58,143 bases of DNA, taken from Candidatus Parabacteroides intestinigallinarum (GTDB taxonomy: Bacteria > Bacteroidota > Bacteroidia > Bacteroidales > Tannerellaceae). The notes beneath the pieces are model-generated. The model had not been told where the DNA came from. It was given only the letters and a program-made list of their open reading frames with translations, and did no database searches. The position numbers and the translations under genes are program-made. This document shows, piece after piece, positions 37,508-44,507 of the stretch (position 1 is its first letter; each line of letters begins with the position of its first letter). The stretch spans positions 1 to 58,143 of the forward strand of contig DXEN01000009.1 of NCBI GenBank assembly GCA_019114945.1. Reading direction: 5' to 3'.

Positions 37508-39289
37508 ATGGATATTCTAGCAAAACAATTCGCCAACTGGCAAGCGGCGTTGGATGAATTCCAAAAAAATATAGAGAAAGACCTGAGCGAAATCCGGCAG
37601 CAAAAGGAGGAAGTCCAGCGAATGAAGGCCGATATCATAGACAAGCTTGACAAGAGCCGTTACCTTCGGGATGACAACCGGCTCATCCTTTCCGCTCCGG
37701 AGATCATTATCGGGAATGTCGACAAAAGCGGCTTGCTGAAAAACGGCGCGTCAAAAGTTATCATCCGCGGCAGCAACATCAATCTGGATGGGGTTGGCGC
37801 GAACGAGAACGACATTGGCTGTATCGTAAGCCGGGCGGCAAGCATCCGCCAGATCGCGGTCGACCCGGGCAAGGATGGCGTAGAACAAGTCGTGAAAGGG
37901 ACTTCCGAAATCATCTCGCAAGCCCGAGCCGTCGTCTTGCGGGGCGAAAGCACCACGGAGAATTATTTCCCGAACGCCCATTTGGCGGCCTCCACCGGCA
38001 TCCTGCTTTCGACAGACGGCTCGATCAGCCTCGACGCCACGCTGCCATGCGATACGCTCAAGGACAAATTGGCCGCGGAAGAACAGAGCCTTTCCTCGTT
38101 CGTCAGCGACCTGAAGGCGAAGGCCAGCCAGGACAAGTCCAACATCGCCAACCTCATCAAGCGACTGGACAAGCTGGCGGCTGAAGACACGCTCAACGAC
38201 GACGCGACCGCCGCGAGGACTAATTATTTGGATATCGAGGATATCCATACGGAGTTTCGCAGGCTCTCGAGCAACCTCTACCGCACGATGACCCGCTATT
38301 TCGACACCCTCTCCCGCCTCGCCGAGGCGAACCGCCAATTGAAATGCCTCAAGGAGCAAGAGGAAGAGGTGAACAAGAGGCAGTCATCCTTCAAGGACAA
38401 AACGACGGAGACCTTCATCTCGCTCCAAGCCGAGCGCGTCAACCTCGCCTCGATCGACGGCGATGGCAACCTGCGCGAAAACGACGACGCCGGTATCAGC
38501 CTGGCGGGCAAAAAGATCAGCCTCACCTCCTACGGCAACGACAGCGCGCTCATCCCGGAAGGCGGCATATTCATGGGCTCGCGAGAGGTAGAGATCAACA
38601 CCGCCAACCCCAAGATCTCCGGCGAGGACATGGATCTCCCCGCCGAGGGAAGCGTGCGGGTCGTCTCGAAAGACATTACGCTCGAATCCGTCGATTACGA
38701 ATACAAGAGCAAGAAGACGCAAGAGAAGAGCCTGACCAAGGACGGCGCCTTTACCGTCCGGGCGGAGAAGATCAATCTCAACGCCACCGACACGGAAGGC
38801 AAGGCCACCGGCTCGATTGCCGCCAACGCCAAGGCTGTCGAGGTCAAGGCGATGGACGTGGACAAGGAGAAACGGACCGACAAGAGCTTGGCTTCGGGAA
38901 GTACCTTGCTCCTGCTGGCCGAGAAGCTTTACGCCGGCTCGAAAGATAAGAAGACCAAGAGCCAAGCCGTCCAAATCGCCTCGGACAAGGTGGGCGTCTT
39001 CGGCGATACGACCGTCGAGTTGCAACAAGACAAGGCCATCCTCCAGTTGAGCGGTGGCGACGCCTCGCTCGCGGGCGGCAAGACGACCTTCTACGGCGAC
39101 ACGACCGCGCATGGCAAGGTGACGTTCAAGTCCGATGTCACCGCCGGGACTGTCGACATGAAGAACCTCAAGGTGCAGACCTCGTTCAAGACGCCCTACA
39201 CGACCGAGGGCTTCGCCGCGCCCGGCGCCCCGTCGACCGCCAAGCTCGGCGCCAAGCTGAAAGAAGAGGAATTGAAATCAACCAAATAG
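37508..39289 (+). CDS. Spike-associated coiled-coil and beta-helix protein, 593 aa
   Basis: Family not recognised. Residues ~5-45 are a coiled coil (DEFQKNIEKDLSEIRQQKEE). About 55-190 show short strands typical of VgrG-style beta-helices. A second long coiled coil (about 190-300) includes DTLSRLAEANRQLKCLKEQE. The C-terminal half repeats short beta motifs such as EVEINTANPKISGED, KINLNATDTEGKATGS and GDTTVELQQDKAILQLSGGD. There is no signal peptide. GC is clearly higher than in the VgrG tail just before it. Placed between VgrG and the PAAR-like tip, it may form an extra shaft segment or a tail fibre. Function is inferred from position and repeat pattern only. Confidence 0.55.
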   Translation: MDILAKQFANWQAALDEFQKNIEKDLSEIRQQKEEVQRMKADIIDKLDKSRYLRDDNRLILSAPEIIIGNVDKSGLLKNGASKVIIRGSNINLDGVGANENDIGCIVSRAASIRQIAVDPGKDGVEQVVKGTSEIISQARAVVLRGESTTENYFPNAHLAASTGILLSTDGSISLDATLPCDTLKDKLAAEEQSLSSFVSDLKAKASQDKSNIANLIKRLDKLAAEDTLNDDATAARTNYLDIEDIHTEFRRLSSNLYRTMTRYFDTLSRLAEANRQLKCLKEQEEEVNKRQSSFKDKTTETFISLQAERVNLASIDGDGNLRENDDAGISLAGKKISLTSYGNDSALIPEGGIFMGSREVEINTANPKISGEDMDLPAEGSVRVVSKDITLESVDYEYKSKKTQEKSLTKDGAFTVRAEKINLNATDTEGKATGSIAANAKAVEVKAMDVDKEKRTDKSLASGSTLLLLAEKLYAGSKDKKTKSQAVQIASDKVGVFGDTTVELQQDKAILQLSGGDASLAGGKTTFYGDTTAHGKVTFKSDVTAGTVDMKNLKVQTSFKTPYTTEGFAAPGAPSTAKLGAKLKEEELKSTK

Positions 39290-39307
39290 GAAGAAAGGAG
39301 AAAGAAT

Positions 39308-39697
39308 ATGCCTAAATACGTTTGCATGGGGGCGACATTGAAATGCACTTTCGGGATGACGCCCTCCACCTTGATGGTCACGGTCCCCCTGCGGCCGATG
39401 ATCCAGAACAAGCCGAAGGCCACCATCATGGATTTCGTCCCGATGGCCAATATCCTGCCTTTCGGCATGTGCCAATCGCCGAGCAACCCCACGGTAGCCT
39501 CGGCGACCGCCGCCGCGATGGGCGTACTGACGCCGATGCCCTGCGTCCCGGCCATCGTGGCTCCTTGGACGCCGGGCGGGAAAGAACTGATTACCAATAT
39601 GCCCGCCTTGCTCGACAATTGCAAGCTGATGTGCATGTGGGGCGGAAACATCTCCATCACGATGCCCGGCCACACGTGCGATTCGCAAGGGAAATGA
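39308..39697 (+). CDS. PAAR-like tip protein (DUF4280), 129 aa
   Basis: DUF4280 proteins are PAAR-like cones that sharpen the spike. MPKYVCMGATLKCTFGMTPS, the repeated small Gly/Pro/Met motifs MANILPFGMCQSPSNPTVAS, AAMGVLTPMPCVPAIVAPW and the closing MCMWGGNISITMPGHT match the family. Cysteines and histidine could bind a metal, as in PAAR. It starts 18 bases after the beta-helix protein and ends block 1; the hairpin array follows. Confidence 0.85.
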   Translation: MPKYVCMGATLKCTFGMTPSTLMVTVPLRPMIQNKPKATIMDFVPMANILPFGMCQSPSNPTVASATAAAMGVLTPMPCVPAIVAPWTPGGKELITNMPALLDNCKLMCMWGGNISITMPGHTCDSQGK

Positions 39698-39724
39698 ACA
39701 CGTTATTTGACACACCTTCTCTTT

Positions 39725-40048
39725 TATCTCCCAACAATCATCCGGAGAAATCCGAAGCACGTTTTATTTCTCCCAACGATGATTGGGAGAAATTTTAAGG
39801 GCTTATTATTTCTCTCAATGATGATTAGGAGAAATTTTTAGGGCTTGTTATTTCTCCCAACGATGATTGGGAGAAATTTTAAGGGCTTGTTATTTCTCTC
39901 AATGATGATTGGGAGAAATTTTTAGGGCTTGTTATTTCTCTCAACGATGATTGGGAGAAATTTTAAGGGCTTGTTATTTCTCTCAATGATGTTTGGGAGA
40001 AATTTTAAGGGCTTGTTATTTCTCTCAATGATGTTTGGGAGAAATTCG
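39725..40048. repeat. 42-base tandem repeat, about 8 units, each a hairpin
   Basis: Units start every 42 bases at 39767, 39809, 39851, 39893, 39935, 39977 and 40019, with a degenerate one near 39725. Each holds inverted arms TTTCTCCCAA and TTGGGAGAAA around a 6-base loop, followed by TTTTAAGGGCTTGTTA. C-to-T changes in the left arm mostly leave G-U pairs, so the RNA stem survives. Placed just after the last gene of block 1, the array looks like serial terminators. The 39698-40247 interval has no gene. Confidence 0.85.
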
Positions 40049-40086
40049 GATGGTTTTTTATGAGGGTGTGTCGAAATTTGGTATTG

Positions 40087-40190
40087 GCACGTGGACGACG
40101 CGGATTAAGCGGATTTGCGCAGACTTATTCAAGTATAAATCAATAAAAAAGAATCTGCGTTCATCTGCTCAATCCGCGTCGTCCGCGTGC
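40087..40190. repeat. Long imperfect inverted repeat (MITE- or REP-like)
   Basis: Arms of about 38 bases at 40087-40124 and 40153-40190 (GCACGTGGACGACGCGGATT and its near-complement AATCCGCGTCGTCCGCGTGC, extended by GCGCAGA/TCTGCG) around an AT-rich centre. Such elements are common between genes in this group; no coding content. Confidence 0.65.
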
Positions 40191-40247
40191 TTTTCCGCGA
40201 TTTGACACATCTACCTGATCGTGTAAAGATCGTGGAGTCGTAGGCGA

Positions 40248-40973
40248 TTAGCCTTCCTCGTTGGCGAGTGAGTCGAGGTTGATTCGTTTGCCGGCGTTTT
40301 CTCCTCGGGCGGCTTGGCGTTCGCTCTCGGCTTGCTCGCTCTCGGCCTTCCCTTTCAGATATTTCTGATAAGCCTCTTCGATTTGCTTTTCCTTCTCGGA
40401 ACGGTAATCGTCGATCATCGATTTATGCTGGTCGTGAAGCTCTTTCAATTGATCGTTCGCCTCGTCCAACTCCTCTTGATTAGCGCCCACCAGCTTGTTG
40501 GCGATCTTCGCGGTATAGGCCGAGTGGGCCGTGCTCATGCGGGCCGAAGTCTCGTCGTAGAGCGTCTTCACGTAATCCATGCCCGCGTCGCGGCGATCCT
40601 TGTTGACCTCCGGCATCGTGCAGAGAATGTATTTAGTTACCTCGTCCGATTCCTCCTCCGATTGGGCGGCGTTCTCATCGAGATTTTTCTGTTCTTGTTG
40701 GTATTCCGGATGCGACTGGGCGATCGCTTTGCTAATCGGGAAAAGGAAAGCGTTGTCTTTGGGGATGAGCGCGAATTGGTCGTCGGCAGGAAGGGAGACA
40801 TCCGCCACGTCCTCCAGATTCACGCTATTCCCATCGATCTTGACATCCACCGACAGCAAGGCGGCCGGCTCGGCCTTGACCGAGAAGTGCATAAACTGGT
40901 AATTCATATAAACCGCGTAAGCGTCCATTTTCTGCTGGGCTTCCTTCAACAAGAGCCTGACTGAATTTCTCAT
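40248..40973 (-). CDS. Ribosome-recycling-factor-like protein, 241 aa
   Basis: Best read as a divergent RRF-fold protein. Residues ~40-85 (VDVKIDGNSVNLEDVADVSL, then ALIPKD..LFPISKAI) follow the RRF strand pattern VEYYG-x-PLNQVA-I-VP...I-PWDKS-ABC-IEKAI. Residues ~113-207 follow the long three-helix bundle, beginning CTMPEVNKDRRDAGMDYVK, like RRF's PPLTEERRKELVK. The RNIRR-type arginines that contact the ribosome are missing, so it is unlikely to be a working RRF. The C-terminus is charged. It is 24 bases after the PEGA gene, in the same operon, between the two T6SS blocks. It may be a structural or effector-related adaptor. Alternatively it is simply an unrelated coiled-coil protein. Confidence 0.45.
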   Translation of the reverse strand: MRNSVRLLLKEAQQKMDAYAVYMNYQFMHFSVKAEPAALLSVDVKIDGNSVNLEDVADVSLPADDQFALIPKDNAFLFPISKAIAQSHPEYQQEQKNLDENAAQSEEESDEVTKYILCTMPEVNKDRRDAGMDYVKTLYDETSARMSTAHSAYTAKIANKLVGANQEELDEANDQLKELHDQHKSMIDDYRSEKEKQIEEAYQKYLKGKAESEQAESERQAARGENAGKRINLDSLANEEG

Positions 40974-40997
40974 AATCCGTTTCTTTTATATGATTGA

Positions 40998-42353
40998 CTA
41001 TTTTAATTTCAAGTTTACATGTAAAATGTCATTCCTCTTTAGATGAATCACCTTCTCTGCCTCCTTTTTCCCTTTCACCATCCGGAGGCGATAGGTCCGG
41101 TCGGCCGGTAGGCGACTCAAGACGCGAGGCGAGAGGCCCACCTCTACGCCGTTCAGGAAAATCCGTGCGTTCACCTCGTCGCACGAGACGTTCAGCGAGC
41201 CATAATCCGTCAGTGGCGAGGCCAGGTTTAGCTCGACAGTCTCGCCCGCCTCTACCCAAAAGTACGCGGTACGCGAGTCCAATCCTTCTTTTTGGGAGCT
41301 GATGGCATAGAAACCGGGCGCTAAGCGACCTTGCCAACTTCCCTTCCCGACCCACTGGCGATTCAGCCAAATCTCCGTCTCGTCATCGAAAGCCCGGATG
41401 GATACCGACGCCGAATCCGCCTCGACAATCTCGAAAGGGTGTTCCGGGGCGACCGATAGGGAATCCGGCGGAGCGGCAGGAGTCTCTTCCGTTGTTCGAG
41501 TAGGCTCGGTCCTTTCCGCGAGCCGGGCGTCTGTCGGTAGGTGGGGACGTAGGGCGACCTTCCTTAAATCGACCACCTTTCGCTCCGCGTTGCCGAGCTC
41601 CAGCGTCCGGTCATAATAAACCCCGTCTTCCCGCTTCACCGTCAAGCGATATTCCCCCGGGCGCAGGCGTCCCGTATCCGCTTGCCCTTTACCTATCGGC
41701 TTATTGTCCAGCAGGATTACCGCGTCCGGGAACGACGTCTGAACCGTCAGGTAAGCGTAGTAAGTTTTCAAGGTAAAATGCTTTTCCAAACGGACGGTAT
41801 CCGACAGCTCGATCGTATCGCTCAAGGGTTGGTAAAAAGGCGATTCCACCCGGCAGGCGTGCATCCCGATTGGCAGATAAAGCGCCAACTCGCCCTGTTG
41901 GATAAGATACATCGTGCTATCGAGATAAAAAATCGCTTGTTGGGGCTCGAACGAGAATACGGCCCATTGCTTCTCCTGTTGGTATTCCTTCTCCACGCTT
42001 TCCGTATAAAGATAAGCGCGGTAACGTTTTTTCCGTTTCACCCCTTTGCCCGGGATTTTCCAGACGAGCTGTCCATACGACGGATGCTTGATTGTCACGG
42101 ATGTGGTCCGGTGCGGCAAGGAGATTGTCACGAGGCCTTCCCCCTCGATCGCCGTTACCGCCGTTTTGCCTACGAAGAATTGGAATCCTTTCTCGTTCGT
42201 GAAAAGATCGAGCAGAGCTTGCCGCTTGTCTGTCTCATAAGTCGCTTTCTGCCAAAACGGATGCTTGTAACGCGTGAAGTCCTCCACGCGCATCTGTTGC
42301 GCCGCCGCGGAGAGGACCAGCAAGCATCCGAGTAATGACAAAAAGTATCTCAT
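40998..42353 (-). CDS. Exported PEGA-type repeat protein, 451 aa
   Basis: A signal peptide (MRYFLSLLGCLLVLSAAAQQ) starts at ATG 42353. That start is chosen because the TAAGTTTG promoter element lies just upstream and inside the longer frame. After an N-terminal module there are three to four PEGA-like units, each with h-h-LDxxxIGxG...LxPGxYxhxhxxxG: AVILLDNKPIGKGQADTGRL, EIWLNRQWVGKGSWQGRLAP and ARIFLNGVEVGLSPRVLSRL. PEGA modules are usually cell-envelope or surface-layer anchors. Its location between the T6SS blocks suggests an outer-membrane or peptidoglycan part of the apparatus, perhaps standing in for one of the subtype-iii envelope proteins. Cysteine at residue 9 is not a lipobox. Confidence 0.75.
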   Translation of the reverse strand: MRYFLSLLGCLLVLSAAAQQMRVEDFTRYKHPFWQKATYETDKRQALLDLFTNEKGFQFFVGKTAVTAIEGEGLVTISLPHRTTSVTIKHPSYGQLVWKIPGKGVKRKKRYRAYLYTESVEKEYQQEKQWAVFSFEPQQAIFYLDSTMYLIQQGELALYLPIGMHACRVESPFYQPLSDTIELSDTVRLEKHFTLKTYYAYLTVQTSFPDAVILLDNKPIGKGQADTGRLRPGEYRLTVKREDGVYYDRTLELGNAERKVVDLRKVALRPHLPTDARLAERTEPTRTTEETPAAPPDSLSVAPEHPFEIVEADSASVSIRAFDDETEIWLNRQWVGKGSWQGRLAPGFYAISSQKEGLDSRTAYFWVEAGETVELNLASPLTDYGSLNVSCDEVNARIFLNGVEVGLSPRVLSRLPADRTYRLRMVKGKKEAEKVIHLKRNDILHVNLKLK

Positions 42354-42386
42354 ATCCTTATGTATATAAAAGCTTTTCGCTTGGTA

Positions 42387-42418
42387 CAAACTTACGATAA
42401 TTCTCTGGAATATGCGAA
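42387..42418 (-). promoter_or_regulatory. Promoter for the PEGA / RRF-like operon
   Basis: On the minus strand, TTCG (plus 42415-42418), 20 bases, TAAGTTTG (plus 42387-42394). It predicts a short leader before ATG 42353. Confidence 0.6.
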
Positions 42419-42426
42419 ATGTTTCC

Positions 42427-42434
42427 TATATTTG
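42427..42434 (+). promoter_or_regulatory. -7 element of the E1-tss operon
   Basis: TATATTTG fits the consensus; it is back-to-back with the minus promoter at 42387. It lies inside the longer open frame from 42360 and decides for ATG 42447 as the E1 start. Confidence 0.65.
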
Positions 42435-42446
42435 TGCAACAAACGA

Positions 42447-43703
42447 ATGGATAGTGCTGCTATGCGTGTAGATGAAGAGTTGACTCCGACGATTCCCGGG
42501 AGGTGGGGGGAAGAAGTCTTCCCGTTGCTCTCTTGGTTCCGGCTCGATAAGGTGCGGAACGCGAATGTCATGGTAGTCGGTTGTGGCGCGTTGGGCAATG
42601 AGGTGTTGAAGAATCTGGCGCTGTTCGGGGTAGAGCATCTCGTAATTGTGGATTTCGACACGATCGAGCTCTCGAACCTGACCCGTTCCATCCTCTTCAC
42701 GCCGGAGGATGCCGCGGAGGGTCGCCCGAAAGCCATCGTGGCGGCCGAACGGCTTAGGAAGATTAACCCGGCTATCCAAGTCTTGCCCATCGTAGGGGAT
42801 ATCGCGCACGACGTGGGGCTGGGGCTCTTGCGGCGGATGGATGTCGTTGTCGCTTGTGTCGATAATCGCTGGGCCCGTTATTGCTTGAACCGGCTATGTA
42901 TGCGGATGAATCGTCCGTGGGTGGATGGCGGTATCGATGGCTTGGAGGGTACCGCGCGGGTGTTTGTGCCGGGTAAGAATTGCTATGCGTGTGGCTTGGG
43001 ACCTGAGGCGTTGAAGGACCTCTCGTTCCGTCTCTCGTGCGCTTCGGTAATCCGGCGGAATATACGGGAGGGGCGTATGCCTACCACGCCGGTTGTCGCT
43101 TCTATCATCGGGGCGGTGGAGGCGCAGGAAGCCATCAAGTTGCTGCATCCGGAAGAGCTGGCTCGTGGCGAGCTTACTTCCCTTTGTGGGAAAATGTACT
43201 ATTATGAGGGGCAGCACCTCGCTTCTCGAATAGTTGATTTCTCCGCATATGACGACGATTGTCCGGTTCACGAGCGTTGGGAGCCGATTGAGAAAATCGA
43301 ATCCCTCACGACAGGTCTTCGTGTCGACGACGCGTTGGCGCGTTTGTCCGAGCGTTTCGGGGGAGAGCCTGTTGAGCTTTGCCTTCGGGATTTTCGCTTC
43401 GTCGATTACTTGGTCGACCGGGAAGACGATCGGAGATATGTTGTCTCGCGTCCTGATTACGCGGTTGAGCGTTTCGTGGAGGAGAGCCCGGTATTACGTT
43501 ATAAACCATTCCATTCGTTTTATCAGCATGAGTTCGGGTCTATCGACATGCGTTTCCCTTATCCGGAGCTGACTTTGAAAGAGATCGGCGTGACGGGGTG
43601 TGACGTTGTTCCGGTGCGAGTGGGGAAGGCCATCCGTTATGTCGAGCTGGGTGACGAACTTGATTATTCAATTTATCTGTCCACAAATACGCGAGCTTCA
43701 TGA
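42447..43703 (+). CDS. E1-like (ThiF/MoeB-type) ubiquitin-like activating enzyme, 418 aa
   Basis: Should adenylate and thioesterify a ubiquitin-like C-terminus. The ATP-binding loop is VVGCGALGNEVLKNL (43-57). VDFDTIELSNLTRSILF gives the Asp and Arg that contact ATP, EGRPKA gives the Lys (95), and VVACVDNRWAR gives the magnesium Asp (139). A zinc site is complete as CYAC (179/182) plus CPVH (272/275). Cys198 in LSCASV aligns with the catalytic Cys of MoeB/MOCS3-type E1s; GAVEAQEAIKLL follows. A ~140-residue C-terminal extension has no family I know. Its TGA overlaps the ATG of tssG (ATGA at 43700), which ties it to the T6SS operon. MoeB or ThiF in cofactor synthesis is rejected because the partners are an E2 and a Ubl, with no molybdopterin or thiamine genes. 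Confidence 0.88.
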   Translation: MDSAAMRVDEELTPTIPGRWGEEVFPLLSWFRLDKVRNANVMVVGCGALGNEVLKNLALFGVEHLVIVDFDTIELSNLTRSILFTPEDAAEGRPKAIVAAERLRKINPAIQVLPIVGDIAHDVGLGLLRRMDVVVACVDNRWARYCLNRLCMRMNRPWVDGGIDGLEGTARVFVPGKNCYACGLGPEALKDLSFRLSCASVIRRNIREGRMPTTPVVASIIGAVEAQEAIKLLHPEELARGELTSLCGKMYYYEGQHLASRIVDFSAYDDDCPVHERWEPIEKIESLTTGLRVDDALARLSERFGGEPVELCLRDFRFVDYLVDREDDRRYVVSRPDYAVERFVEESPVLRYKPFHSFYQHEFGSIDMRFPYPELTLKEIGVTGCDVVPVRVGKAIRYVELGDELDYSIYLSTNTRAS

Positions 43704-44485
43704 ACGAGACGAATCTATATGACATCGGCGCGGAATTCCTGCTGAATTACCTGTATCCCGATTGGACGGATAAGTGGGTGGCGGAGTGCGCTGGGACGTT
43801 TTACCGGAATTACACCCCGGATATCCTTTCTGTCGATGAGGAGCGGCGAACCGTCAGTCTTGCCCGGGATGGATTCACGCGCTTATTACCACAGGGCTTG
43901 ATCGCTCGGGATAACGCGCTGAAAGGGGGAGATTTTAAGCAAAAGAACGAACGTTTGGAGAAGAAAGCGGCTCAGGTCCGGGACTTGTTTAAGCCTGTCG
44001 ATACCCTCTCTTTTCGTTCCCGTTTGCATGTGGAGAAGCAGTTGGAACAACTTTCGAGCGATAAACTTCCCTTTTTGCTAAAACGTTATTTGGGATATGA
44101 TATGGAACAGGAGAGCGATCCCCTTGTTCGGAAGGTAGCCCCGTTGCTTTTATTTGTCAGTCGTTTGCGGGCGGACTTCGGTTTTATTCGCGATTTGTTG
44201 GCGCGGCTAATCGGCTGTAAGGTAGAGATGCGGACCGGCTCTTATTCCTGGGAGGAGGGCGCGGACTATTCGTGTCCTTCTATCGCGTATTATTTGATAG
44301 TTCCGGATCTTACGGAGGAGGCGTATCGGTCGCTTATGTCGGCGATTGCCCCGTTGAGGGAATTCCTGTTGGAATGGTTTATTCCGTTTGATACCCATTG
44401 CACGATCGAGGTGAAATACCATGAGCAACCCTTCTTGTTAGGGGATCGCCTGACGCTGGATTATAATACGGAGATTCATCAATGA
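43700..44485 (+). CDS. tssG: TssG-like baseplate protein, 261 aa
   Basis: Divergent TssG of the Bacteroidota type. The C-terminus has the family architecture: PLREFLLEWFIPFDTHCTIE, a strand, then LLGDRLTLDYNTEIH, which matches the TssG ending in which LG-x-x-LG-N-T closes the protein. The N-terminal half has charged helices (EKKAAQVRDLFKPVDTLS). Two TssG normally wedge with TssF and TssE. It is coupled to the E1 gene by a 4-base overlap and followed by tssK 22 bases later. The call depends on pattern plus neighbours TssK/E/F. Confidence 0.7.
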   Translation: MNETNLYDIGAEFLLNYLYPDWTDKWVAECAGTFYRNYTPDILSVDEERRTVSLARDGFTRLLPQGLIARDNALKGGDFKQKNERLEKKAAQVRDLFKPVDTLSFRSRLHVEKQLEQLSSDKLPFLLKRYLGYDMEQESDPLVRKVAPLLLFVSRLRADFGFIRDLLARLIGCKVEMRTGSYSWEEGADYSCPSIAYYLIVPDLTEEAYRSLMSAIAPLREFLLEWFIPFDTHCTIEVKYHEQPFLLGDRLTLDYNTEIHQ

Positions 44486-44507
44486 CTAATAGTAAAGAGA
44501 TAACACC

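Noticed and set aside
38344-38949. Arg/Gln-rich plus-strand ORF inside the beta-helix protein
   Set aside because: Out-of-frame shadow in a GC-rich gene with no ribosome site or homologous pattern.
39725-40048. CRISPR array
   Set aside because: Units are contiguous 42-base tandem repeats with internal hairpins, no unique spacers, and no cas genes nearby.
40248-40973. A true ribosome recycling factor (frr)
   Set aside because: Too long, lacks the conserved ribosome-contacting arginines and sits in a secretion locus; only a fold resemblance is claimed.
42447-43703. MoeB or ThiF of molybdopterin or thiamine synthesis
   Set aside because: No cofactor genes nearby; linked instead to an E2-like gene, a ubiquitin-like gene and tss genes, with an extra C-terminal domain.
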